Part shown: positions 6,980-14,760 of the stretch, in pieces
How the letters are laid out: every line of letters starts with the position of its first letter
How positions within the stretch are numbered: position 1 is the stretch's first letter
DNA from: an uncultured Clostridia bacterium
GTDB lineage: Bacteria > Bacillota > Clostridia > Oscillospirales > CAG-382
Direction: 5' to 3'
Length of the DNA stretch: 20,755 bases
NCBI GenBank assembly: GCA_905235695.1
Contig: CAJOMW010000003.1
Location: forward strand, 1-20,755
Notes under the pieces: model-generated
What the model was told of the DNA's origin: nothing
The model's database searches: none
The model's input: only the letters and a program-made list of their open reading frames with translations
Position numbers and translations under genes: made by a program

Positions 6980-8578
6980 TTACAGAAGCCTTGACAGCGA
7001 GAGCATATTGTATATCATAAACGCCACTTCGCTTCTCGTCACCGCTTCTTTAGCCCTTATTTCAAGCTCATTCTTGTCTGCTATTCCCTTGTCCGCACAA
7101 AATGCGACGTCTTCCACTGCCCAGTCCGATATTTTCACATAGTCCATGTAGGCGGCGAGTATATTTCTCGCTTCAAATGCGCCGTATGCGCCGTCAATAC
7201 CTGCAAGACGCGCCGCACGGGCAGTCATAACGTACGCTTCTTCGCGCGTTATCGTGCCGCCCGGATTAAATTCCGTGTCGGATAAACCTTTTACTATGCC
7301 GTAGTAATATGCCGTGCCGATGTAATCGTAAAACCAGTCGCCGCCGTCAACGTCCAAAAACGCATCCGACGAATGGAACGGAAGTCCGAGACTTCTGACC
7401 ACTATCGCCGCATACTCCGCCCTTGTCATACTGCTGTCGGGGTCAAATACGCCGTCCGACTTGCCGTTTATTATTCCTCTTTCGGCAAGCGCCTCGATTT
7501 TTTCCCTGTTTTTATCGCTTGCCGCATCCTGAAACGTCTTTCTTTCGCCTGTTACTTCCGCTTTGCGGACGTCTGTGTGCTTTCCGGGCAGACCGAATGA
7601 ATAATCATCGCCTTCTGGCGGCGTGTCTGACGCATCAGCCATATTGTAGAGACTGCTCTGCCCCTCATAAAAGCGCCTCATTGCCGCAAGCGCATAGAAG
7701 GCCTGCTCAGTCGCCATTGCATCGGTGTCGTCTGCATTCTTTACGTGCTTAAACCCCTTGTGCGGCACATAGTATGTCATAAGACAGTCGTAGGCGGTTT
7801 TGCCGTTTTTGGCAAAGCGCTCATCGTCCGGAGATATTCCGTATTCGCAGAGCGCCGTTATCACCTGGGCAATGCTCTCCGCAGTCTCGGTTCCGACTGT
7901 CTCAAAGCCGCCGTTTTCTTTCTGCGCTTTTGAGAGCGCAGAAAGCGCTCTGTCCGACGCCGCCTTTACGTTGTCTCTTTCCCGGTAAAAGGCGATCGCC
8001 TGGAGCGCCATTGCCGTGACGTCTGCGTCGGCGTCATTTCCCGACAGCGTCCAGCCTCCGTCGCTCGTCTGCCTTTCGAGAATATGTGCGAGATACTTTT
8101 CTTTTGCCGACGTAGCCTGCTCATCGTCCGCTCCGCCGCAATCGAGGGCTATGAGCGCAAAGATGGCCCCGTTGATTCCCTGCCGCACCGTGCTGTCATA
8201 GTCGAGAAGCGGCGAGACGAGGTCGTACCCCGATACGTTCCTCGGGTCCTTCCCGAGCGACGCCAGAGCTATTACAAGCCTCGAGTACTCCGTGTACTTT
8301 CTGTCGCTCAGAACTCCGCCGCGCTCTCTTAAATAGCTCCCGACGTTTTCACAGTATTTTTCAAAGTATCCGTCCGGCACCTTCTCGCCGCTTCTCGCAA
8401 GTCCGAAAATCGCCCACTCTCCGCCGACAGAGCCGACGGAGGGCGATGGATAAGACGAGACCATACAGCCTGCCACGTCGCTTATTACACCGTCAAGGTC
8501 GTATTCCTCGCAGAATACCGTAACAGACAGGCAGAGTATTGCCGCAATGCAGATAAATGCCGAAAATAACTTTTTCAT
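6980..8578 (-). CDS. Secreted alpha/alpha-toroid (prenyltransferase/squalene-oxidase-repeat) protein with three SLH repeats
   Basis: This 532-residue protein begins with a signal peptide (about 1-23). Residues 45-310 hold repeated helix-pair motifs: WAIFGLARSG (55-64), EYSRLVIALASLGKDP (97-112), GINGAIFALIALDCGG (134-149), ADVTAMALQAIAFY (185-198), ESIAQVITALCEYG and ATEQAFYALAAM. QTSDGGW and KENGGF turns lie between helices. This is the prenyltransferase/squalene-oxidase repeat, an alpha/alpha toroid also forming the N-terminal domain of intrinsic factor and transcobalamin. A linker (about 308-350) leads to three SLH repeats (about 352-395, 405-460, 475-525) with TRAE, TREE and TRSE at the wall-polymer-binding positions, so the protein is anchored to the cell surface. 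An enzyme role is unlikely. It lies 15 bp after the 1157-aa gene and 10 bp before the DUF4430 gene. A ligand-binding role is inferred from neighbours. Confidence 0.85.
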   Translation of the reverse strand: MKKLFSAFICIAAILCLSVTVFCEEYDLDGVISDVAGCMVSSYPSPSVGSVGGEWAIFGLARSGEKVPDGYFEKYCENVGSYLRERGGVLSDRKYTEYSRLVIALASLGKDPRNVSGYDLVSPLLDYDSTVRQGINGAIFALIALDCGGADDEQATSAKEKYLAHILERQTSDGGWTLSGNDADADVTAMALQAIAFYRERDNVKAASDRALSALSKAQKENGGFETVGTETAESIAQVITALCEYGISPDDERFAKNGKTAYDCLMTYYVPHKGFKHVKNADDTDAMATEQAFYALAAMRRFYEGQSSLYNMADASDTPPEGDDYSFGLPGKHTDVRKAEVTGERKTFQDAASDKNREKIEALAERGIINGKSDGVFDPDSSMTRAEYAAIVVRSLGLPFHSSDAFLDVDGGDWFYDYIGTAYYYGIVKGLSDTEFNPGGTITREEAYVMTARAARLAGIDGAYGAFEARNILAAYMDYVKISDWAVEDVAFCADKGIADKNELEIRAKEAVTRSEVAFMIYNMLSLSRLL

Positions 8579-8593
8579 CTTACCACTCTTCTT

Positions 8594-11500
8594 TTAAGCC
8601 GCTTTCTTTTCGCAGAAGCGCATGAATATCTGTGCGACCTGTGCGCGCGAAGCGGTTTCGCCGGGCGATAGAACGCCGCTTGCCGTGCCGTTTATCAGCC
8701 CGGATGCGACTGCCCACTGCATCTCTTCTTTTGCCCAGTCGCTTATTTTGCCGCTGTCGGAATATTCGTCAAGGGAAGCCGATTTGTCCGTGACATAGCC
8801 CTTGTAGAAGGCGTAGCGGTAGAATATTACGGCTATCTCTTCGCGCGTCACTTCATCATAAGGCGCAAAGTGCGATTCGTCCTTGCCCTTTACTATGCCG
8901 CTCTCAGACGCCCATGTAACCGCATCGAGATACCAGTCTTCCTCCAGGTCCTCAAATATGTTTTCTCCGCCGCTTTCTGACGGATTTTCGAGCCTGTAAA
9001 GGACGGTCACCGTCATAGCCCTCGTCATGCTGTCATAAGGCGCAAAGAGGTCTTCGGATACTCCGTTGAACAGTCCGTTTTCGACTGCGAAGCTTACCGC
9101 CGCCTCATACCATGCGCCGCTTTCAACGTCCGAGAAAAGGCGGCTTTGCCCTTCGTGCTCTTCGTCGGACGAATTTTCCGTGCTCTCCCACTTAGCGTAG
9201 AGCGTTATGTCTGAAGTGACCTTTGACGAGAAGTCGTACTCTGCTGTGCAGTCCTTGTCGGTGTACCAGCCGGCAAGCGCAAAGCCCTCTTTTGTCGGAT
9301 CGGCCGGCTTTGCCGCCGCACTGCCCTTTTCGACGGTCTTTGAAGCGACTTCGCTGCCGCCGTCGGTGTCAAAGGTGACCGTGCAGTACGTAACGCTTGC
9401 AGAGCCGCCGGAGGACGAACTGCCGGATGACGAACTGCCGTAGCCGCCTTCGTAATCGGATTCCTTTGTGTAGTCGTCCGTGTAGAACCACTTTATCGTG
9501 TCGCCCTGCGACAGGGTGCGGGAAGCGTAGCCCTCGTCCGCAATATGACCGTTGTGACGGTACATCCAGCCGGAATTCGGACCGTTGTCAAATTCGGCAA
9601 TTCCGTTTATTTCTGAAATATATGCGCCGTCCGTCGTGTAGTCAAGCCCTGCGTTGCCGAGTATCATTTCGGTGAGATATTTGACCGTAGATCCGGCAGG
9701 AACCCTGACGGTCTGAGACGGTATCCAGGACGGATTTGTGTGCTTTGAAGTATAAGAGCCGCTTTCTGCGTCGTAGTGAACGGCGTCGCCCGTGAGCGAG
9801 AACTTTACGGAAACCAAGCTGTCCGACGAGCCGCCCGAGCTCTTCCTCGTTACGGTAACATTATAAATTTTCTCATTTTCGCCGTTTTGAGACGTGACTT
9901 TAAAGGTGAATTTGTTTTCCCCTTCGGAAATTCCGACGGATGGGCTCGTCTCGCCGCTCGAAAGATGAACCGTCTCCGATATGCCGTCTCCGGAAATCCC
10001 GACAGAAGCGTACTCGTCTGCGGTTTCAGCCGTGAAGCGGACTGACGAAACGGATGACGCAACGGTAAATGCAACGCTTCCGTCTTCGCCCGGATAATTT
10101 TTAACGTCGCCGGGGGTGAGCGTTATGGAATTGAGGTCGGCGTTTGATTCGGCGGAGGATACGCCGGAAATATCTATCATGTATATGACCGGCTCGGCCT
10201 GGCCCTCCTGGACGATTATTCTCAGCTTGTTTACAGCGGAGATCGCATTGCTGCTCTCGCCGGATATAACTCTCCCGTCAGATACGTATATGTTTGCGTC
10301 GGGGTTTTGGGAGACAGGCGTCACGGTCAGCGTGCCTGCTCCGTCTGCACTTGCGGAGTAGGAGTACTTTCCGTCTTCAAGCGCTATGTCGCCGCCGTTT
10401 ATTGAAAGGGACTCAAGTCCTCTGCTGACGCCGACGGGCGTGTCATTTGACATTGCTCTGAGCACCGTCTTTATCTCGGGCGATTTTTCGCCGAGTCCTT
10501 TGTCGTAGCTGAGAACGGGATTGTATATCTTTATGTAGCTTATTTCGTCGAGAACTACCGGATCGCCTTTTTCGTCGACAGCCCACGCAAGGTCAAAGCC
10601 GTCGCCGTTGTAGAACGTATCGTGATCCTTAACGTATGGATTTTGCGCCTTATTTCCCGCTCCGGTGCTCTCGGCGTGGCTGTCAGCGTAGCCGAAGGGA
10701 TAGAAGCCGCTCTCTATCATGGTGCCGGTGAAGGATACAGACTGAGCAGAGTAGGTTTCGTTGCCTCCTATGCCTGCCTGATATGAGGAGTATACCGATG
10801 GGTTAGGATAATAGCTCTGATTGTGAAACGGGTTCTTCGGAATAACGCCGCTGCCTCCTAAGCTGTCGGTCCAGGGAACGTCCGCCGCGCCCGAGAAGGA
10901 CGTGTCGGGATTCTCATAGGTAACTGTGACGTCATGCTTGGAGGACGCGAGATAATATGCGCTTCCGGCAAGCTCGTACCACGTTTCTCCGTCCTTTGAT
11001 ACCATCACCGCCGCAGGCTCAGCCGCACCGGATGAGGTAGTGCCGCCGGGATTTTTAAAGCAGTTGCCGATAACTATAAAATCTATGCCGTATGGGTTGT
11101 TCGGATCGTTCTTAATGGGATTTTCATACTTGTACACGACGTTTCCGCCGAACGAGCCGAGGGTGATGAGAGCCGAGCCGCCGAGAGTGCGGACGGGATC
11201 TGAATAGCTGTCGAGATTTACGAACTGCCCGGGGGCGGGGAGGTAGGATAACACTTCGCTTGGGGAGTCCGTCTGCTCCACCGTAACGATGCATCCGGGA
11301 GCGATTATCGGGCAGTCGACTTCACCCGTCTCGAAGGTAGACCAGTCAAGCGTCACCGTGTCTCTTACCGTTCCGCTCGCCGTGACGTAATACGTCCCCT
11401 CCTCTGCAAAAGAGAGTGTAACTTTGCCGCTTTCATCGGTTATTTTACCGTCCGCCGCCTCAAATGCGCCGTCTTTCCATGTCCCGACGGAAATGCCGGA

Positions 11501-12067
11501 TAAAGGCACGTCCTTAAGCCTGTCCTCCGTGTACGCCATGCCGGAGTGACCGACGAGCGTCAGGGTGAACTCCTCGCCCTGCTTTACGGTCTTTTCGGAA
11601 TCCGTGAAGTAGGTGTACCAGTCACCGTAGTACATGTTGTCCTTGTTTATCGAGACGACGACCTTGTCGCCGTCCTTTACTGTATCAACAGTAACGCCTG
11701 TCTTTATTCCGACGTCGTTTACAGTCACAAGAGAATTATATGTGTCTCTTCCCCAAATTTTTGAAACTGCAACGTATCCGTATTCATCAGACAATGAATA
11801 TCCGTCTTCGCTGTTGTAAGCCTTGTGCGCCGCTTTGAGAGCCTCGTCAACGGAATAAACTCCGTCTTTGTCTTCGTCTTCAACGCGAGCAGGTCTTGAC
11901 AGCATGACAAGACCGTCATTGTCGCTTGCGAGAACGCCCTCGTCGCTGACGGTGAAATACACGGTTATTCCGCTGATCTCACCGCTGTCGGCAAAAGCGC
12001 AGAGTGGCACAGTGCCTATCAGCAAAAATAAAGACAGCAGCAAGCTTAAAAATCGTTTGGTTTTCAT
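8594..12067 (-). CDS. Large SLH-anchored surface protein with DUF4430, cadherin-like and InlB-type repeats
   Basis: This 1157-residue protein is the first gene of the operon. A signal peptide ends near residue 26 (CAFA/DS). Residues 30-155 form a small domain with an EF-hand-like loop at 64-75 and a VNDVG...VKDGD pattern that resembles DUF4430. Residues ~250-545 (YLPAPGQFVN, TLGSFGGNVVYKY, DFIVIGN, WYELAGSAYY, FDLAWAVDEKGDPV) resemble a surface domain I associate with Bacteroidetes corrinoid loci. Residues 546-745 form one or two cadherin-like beta-sandwich domains. A DUF4430 domain follows (749-866) with SGWMYRHNG and GDTIKWFYTDDY. After a Ser/Gly linker comes an InlB B-type repeat (893-961, FDTDGG...LAGWYTD...YAKW). 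Three SLH repeats end the protein (977-1150), with TRAM, TREE and SRAQ motif variants. CAAAAAGGAG before the ATG supports the start. Surface ligand capture is inferred; direct evidence is absent. Confidence 0.85.
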   Translation of the reverse strand: MKTKRFLSLLLSLFLLIGTVPLCAFADSGEISGITVYFTVSDEGVLASDNDGLVMLSRPARVEDEDKDGVYSVDEALKAAHKAYNSEDGYSLSDEYGYVAVSKIWGRDTYNSLVTVNDVGIKTGVTVDTVKDGDKVVVSINKDNMYYGDWYTYFTDSEKTVKQGEEFTLTLVGHSGMAYTEDRLKDVPLSGISVGTWKDGAFEAADGKITDESGKVTLSFAEEGTYYVTASGTVRDTVTLDWSTFETGEVDCPIIAPGCIVTVEQTDSPSEVLSYLPAPGQFVNLDSYSDPVRTLGGSALITLGSFGGNVVYKYENPIKNDPNNPYGIDFIVIGNCFKNPGGTTSSGAAEPAAVMVSKDGETWYELAGSAYYLASSKHDVTVTYENPDTSFSGAADVPWTDSLGGSGVIPKNPFHNQSYYPNPSVYSSYQAGIGGNETYSAQSVSFTGTMIESGFYPFGYADSHAESTGAGNKAQNPYVKDHDTFYNGDGFDLAWAVDEKGDPVVLDEISYIKIYNPVLSYDKGLGEKSPEIKTVLRAMSNDTPVGVSRGLESLSINGGDIALEDGKYSYSASADGAGTLTVTPVSQNPDANIYVSDGRVISGESSNAISAVNKLRIIVQEGQAEPVIYMIDISGVSSAESNADLNSITLTPGDVKNYPGEDGSVAFTVASSVSSVRFTAETADEYASVGISGDGISETVHLSSGETSPSVGISEGENKFTFKVTSQNGENEKIYNVTVTRKSSGGSSDSLVSVKFSLTGDAVHYDAESGSYTSKHTNPSWIPSQTVRVPAGSTVKYLTEMILGNAGLDYTTDGAYISEINGIAEFDNGPNSGWMYRHNGHIADEGYASRTLSQGDTIKWFYTDDYTKESDYEGGYGSSSSGSSSSGGSASVTYCTVTFDTDGGSEVASKTVEKGSAAAKPADPTKEGFALAGWYTDKDCTAEYDFSSKVTSDITLYAKWESTENSSDEEHEGQSRLFSDVESGAWYEAAVSFAVENGLFNGVSEDLFAPYDSMTRAMTVTVLYRLENPSESGGENIFEDLEEDWYLDAVTWASESGIVKGKDESHFAPYDEVTREEIAVIFYRYAFYKGYVTDKSASLDEYSDSGKISDWAKEEMQWAVASGLINGTASGVLSPGETASRAQVAQIFMRFCEKKAA

Positions 12068-12129
12068 GTTTTTTTCGACTCCTTTTTGTTTGTGTGTAGA
12101 GATATTTTACAAAAATACTACCAATTAAC

Positions 12130-12158
12130 ATTTTATCACACTTTTCATATTAAATCAA
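12130..12158 (-). promoter_or_regulatory. Sigma-A-type promoter of the surface/ECF operon (extended -10)
   Basis: On the minus strand TTGATT (12158-12153) and TAAAAT (12135-12130) are 17 nt apart. A TG sits one base before the -10, an extended -10 element. Transcription would start near 12123, leaving a ~55-nt leader before the ATG at 12067. That leader contains AAAGGAG and has no room for a large riboswitch. Confidence 0.6.
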
Positions 12159-12301
12159 TGATTTTTGAGGAAAAAAGCATTTTTGGGGCTTTTTTGCACA
12201 TTGTGGCAAATTTTTTGGCAAAGTCTGTTAAAATCTTAGCAAAATAAACAACTTTGCAAAAAATTATTAACGAACTGATACATTTTTTTTAACGCTCAAC
12301 C

Positions 12302-12331
12302 TTGAAAATGCATTTCAATATATGATATAAT
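12302..12331 (+). promoter_or_regulatory. Sigma-A-type promoter of the rnf operon (extended -10)
   Basis: TTGAAA (12302-12307) and a perfect TATAAT (12326-12331) are separated by 18 nt. TG at 12323-12324 gives an extended -10. The predicted start near 12338 leaves a ~70-nt leader before rnfC. It is the best promoter match in this gap and faces the rnf genes. Confidence 0.75.
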
Positions 12332-12406
12332 AAAACAGCATGTATAAAAGCTCGACTTTTTATATTTAAGTATGTCAAATAACAAGCGAAAGGAGTCGGC
12401 AAAGCC

Positions 12407-13750
12407 ATGGTAAAGACCTTCAGGGGCGGAATACACGTTCCGAGCGAGAAGAACACGAAAAACTCGCCGATAGTTGAGTTCCCCTCTCCGTCAATCGTCT
12501 CGATACCGATGCAGCAGCATATAGGCGCGCCTGCTTCCCCCTTAGTCAAAAAGGGAGACTACGTAAAAGTAGGACAGACGATCGGAAAAACAGATGCTGG
12601 GCTGTCATGCCCGGTCCATGCGAGCGTTTCGGGAACGGTAAAGGACGTTGAGATGCGCCCCTCGTACACCGGATACGGAAAGACTGCTCACGTCATAATA
12701 GAAAACGATTTTACAGACACTGTATCGGAGGAGGTAAAGCCCTACTCCGGCAACATTTCGGACCTTACGACCGAAGAGATAATAGAGCGCGTAAAAAACG
12801 CCGGGATATCCGGCATGGGAGGAGCGGCGTTCCCGACCTATGCGAAAATATCGTCTGCCATAGGCAAGGCTGAGGACGTTATAGTCAACTGCGCCGAGTG
12901 TGAGCCGTACATAACCGCAAATCACCGTCTCATGCTTGAGGAGCCGGAGAGGATAATAGGCGGAGTTCGCATAATCCTCAAAGCTCTTGGCCTCAGCCAC
13001 GCAATATTTGCGATAGAGGACAACAAAAAGGATGCGGCGAGCGTTCTGATGGAAAAGCTCTCGGAGGATGAGAACCTCGACGTCGTGCTTCTCAAGACAA
13101 AGTACCCTCAGGGCGACGAGAGACAGCTCATATATGCGATAAAGGGCGTAGAGCTTCCGGCCGGAAAGCTGCCGGCGGACGTAGGGTGCGTCATATTCAA
13201 CGCCGAGACCTGCGCTGCGATAAACTCGGCGATAAAAGAGGGTATGCCGCTGATAAAGAGAATAGTCACGATAGACGGAGATGCAATAGGCGAGCCGAAA
13301 AATATCCGGGTTCCGATAGGTACGAGCTACGAGGACATATTCGCATTCTGCGGAGGCGTAAAGGATAACGTGTCGAGAGTCATAAGCGGCGGTCCCATGA
13401 TGGGAAACGCACAGTGGGACTATAACTCGGTAGTCATGAAGAACACCTCGGCGCTGCTCGTGCTCTCGGACGAAAACAAGAAAAAACAGCCTGCACCTGC
13501 CTGCATACACTGCGGAAAGTGCGTCGGAGTTTGTCCGATGCACCTCATGCCAAACTATCTCGCCGCCTTTTCCGCCGCCGAGAACGAGGAAATGTGCGAA
13601 AAGATAGGAGTTATGTCCTGCGTTGAGTGCGGCTGCTGTACGTATAATTGCCCGGGAAGGGTTCCGATAGTACAGCACATAAGAAATATGAAATCTCAGA
13701 TAAGCACAAAGCGCAAGAAGATGGCGGCGGCCGCCGCCGATAAGATGTAA
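12407..13750 (+). CDS. rnfC: Rnf complex subunit RnfC (NADH-side electron transfer subunit)
   Basis: RnfC is the peripheral, NAD(H)-binding subunit of the Rnf complex, which couples ferredoxin oxidation with NAD+ reduction to Na+ or H+ export. The 447-residue length is normal for the clostridial form. The N-terminal FRGGIHVP (5-12) is the usual RnfC opening. The nucleotide/flavin-binding region GISGMGGAAFPTYAK is at 133-147 and is followed by NCAECEPYIT (161-170). Two [4Fe-4S] ferredoxin motifs are complete: C366, C369, C372, C376 and C405, C408, C411, C415. GAAAGGAG at 12388-12395 lies 11 nt before the ATG. This is the first gene of rnfCDGEAB, driven by the promoter at 12302-12331. The Lys/Ala-rich C-terminus is not conserved. 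Confidence 0.96.
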   Translation: MVKTFRGGIHVPSEKNTKNSPIVEFPSPSIVSIPMQQHIGAPASPLVKKGDYVKVGQTIGKTDAGLSCPVHASVSGTVKDVEMRPSYTGYGKTAHVIIENDFTDTVSEEVKPYSGNISDLTTEEIIERVKNAGISGMGGAAFPTYAKISSAIGKAEDVIVNCAECEPYITANHRLMLEEPERIIGGVRIILKALGLSHAIFAIEDNKKDAASVLMEKLSEDENLDVVLLKTKYPQGDERQLIYAIKGVELPAGKLPADVGCVIFNAETCAAINSAIKEGMPLIKRIVTIDGDAIGEPKNIRVPIGTSYEDIFAFCGGVKDNVSRVISGGPMMGNAQWDYNSVVMKNTSALLVLSDENKKKQPAPACIHCGKCVGVCPMHLMPNYLAAFSAAENEEMCEKIGVMSCVECGCCTYNCPGRVPIVQHIRNMKSQISTKRKKMAAAAADKM

Positions 13751-13764
13751 AGGGGGCAGGCATT

Positions 13765-14760
13765 TTGACTGAAAACACACAGAGCAGAAAATTTCTCAGA
13801 ATGAGCGCCTCGCCTCACGTACATACGCATCTTACAACGACGTATATCATGCTCGACGTGATAATCGCGCTCCTTCCGGCGCTTGCCTGGAGCATATACA
13901 TATTCGGACTGCGCGCGCTTACGGTGACTGCCGTTTCGGTGCTGTCGTGCGTTATATTTGAGTATCTTTACAGAAAGATAACCCGAAAGCCGAGTACCAT
14001 AAAAGACCTGTCGGCAGTAGTGACCGGTATGCTTCTCGCCATGTCCCTTCCTGCATCGGTGCCGCTCTGGATGCCGGTGCTCGGAAGCTTCTTTGCGATA
14101 GTTATAGTAAAACAGCTCTACGGCGGCATAGGCAAGAACGTGGTAAACCCGGCGCTTGCCGCAAGAGTGTTCCTCTTCATGTCTTTTTCCTCGGAGATGT
14201 CGTCTTTTTACGAGCCGCATACGGCTCTGCCGGCCTTTTCCTCGGAGATAGACGCAGTTGCGTCGGCAACGCCTCTCTCGCTTCTCCAGAAGGGCAATGT
14301 TCCGGATATAAGCCTTTTTGATATGTTTATAGGTGATATGCCGGGATGTATCGGAGAAATATCGGTGACGCTGCTGCTTCTGGGCGGAATATATCTGCTG
14401 TGCAAAAGAGTTATAACATGGCATATTCCCGTAACCTTCATTGCGACCGTCGCAGTATTTTCACTGATATTCCCGACCGGAGACATGGGCGGGCTGGAGT
14501 TCATGCTCTACGAGCTGTGCTCGGGCGGTCTCATGCTCGGCGCAATCTTCATGGCGACGGACTACGCCACGAGCCCCGTCACTCCGAAAGGCCGCCTCAT
14601 ATACGGCTTCGGATGCGGACTTATTACGGTATTTATAAGATATTTCGGATATCCCGAGGGCGTATCTTTTGCAATTCTCATTATGAATCTGCTGACACTT
14701 GCGCTTGACAAGTGGACAAAGCCCACGAAGTTCGGAGGTGCTAAAGATGCAAAACGGTAA
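13765..14760 (+). CDS. rnfD: Rnf complex subunit RnfD (flavinylated membrane subunit)
   Basis: RnfD is a membrane subunit of the Rnf pump, about ten helices, with a covalently bound FMN. The 331-residue protein has the GKNVVNPALAARVFL segment (124-138) typical of RnfD/NqrB. The presumed flavinylation site is IDAVASATPL (162-171), with T169 as the acceptor Thr. The start is read as TTG at 13765 because AAAGGGGG at 13749-13756 is 8 nt upstream. The alternative ATG at 13801, just before the conserved SPH, has no good ribosome binding site. The gene begins 14 bp after rnfC and overlaps rnfG by 14 bp. The residue three before the acceptor Thr is Ala rather than the usual Ser/Thr. Confidence 0.94.
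   Translation: MTENTQSRKFLRMSASPHVHTHLTTTYIMLDVIIALLPALAWSIYIFGLRALTVTAVSVLSCVIFEYLYRKITRKPSTIKDLSAVVTGMLLAMSLPASVPLWMPVLGSFFAIVIVKQLYGGIGKNVVNPALAARVFLFMSFSSEMSSFYEPHTALPAFSSEIDAVASATPLSLLQKGNVPDISLFDMFIGDMPGCIGEISVTLLLLGGIYLLCKRVITWHIPVTFIATVAVFSLIFPTGDMGGLEFMLYELCSGGLMLGAIFMATDYATSPVTPKGRLIYGFGCGLITVFIRYFGYPEGVSFAILIMNLLTLALDKWTKPTKFGGAKDAKR

Larger units (their letters stand above)
12068..12406. other. AT-rich divergent intergenic region between surface operon and rnf operon
   Basis: This 339-bp gap holds a leftward promoter (12130-12158) and a rightward promoter (12302-12331). The core between them is very AT-rich, with long A and T runs. TGGCAAA occurs twice (12204-12210 and 12216-12222), and GCAAAGT (12218-12224) is an inverted match to ACTTTGC (12251-12257). 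These could be operator sites or chance in AT-rich DNA. I looked for a cobalamin riboswitch B12 box and other riboswitch cores and saw none. No open reading frame of note lies here. Confidence 0.6.

Noticed and set aside
6980..8578. Genuine terpene or squalene cyclase, suggested by the toroid repeats and a DADADVTAM segment resembling the cyclase DxDDTA motif
   Set aside because: The protein has a signal peptide and three SLH repeats, is short for a cyclase, and sits among transport genes. The motif is a spacing variant and more likely part of the non-enzymatic toroid family.
12068..12406. Cobalamin riboswitch upstream of the surface/ECF operon
   Set aside because: No B12-box-like core or GC-rich helices are visible on either strand, and the predicted leader is only about 55 nt long.
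12605..13780. Long open frame on the minus strand across rnfC (391 codons)
   Set aside because: It is antisense to a clear rnfC, has a Tyr/Arg-rich composition typical of a shadow frame and no family-like motifs.
13696..14424. Minus-strand open frame of 242 codons across rnfD
   Set aside because: It is antisense to rnfD and Arg/His/Tyr-rich, with no recognisable domain or ribosome binding site.
14699..14746. Upstream ATG start for rnfG adding 16 residues
   Set aside because: It lies within rnfD without a ribosome binding site, whereas ATG 14747 has GGAGGT at ideal spacing and gives the normal RnfG N-terminus.
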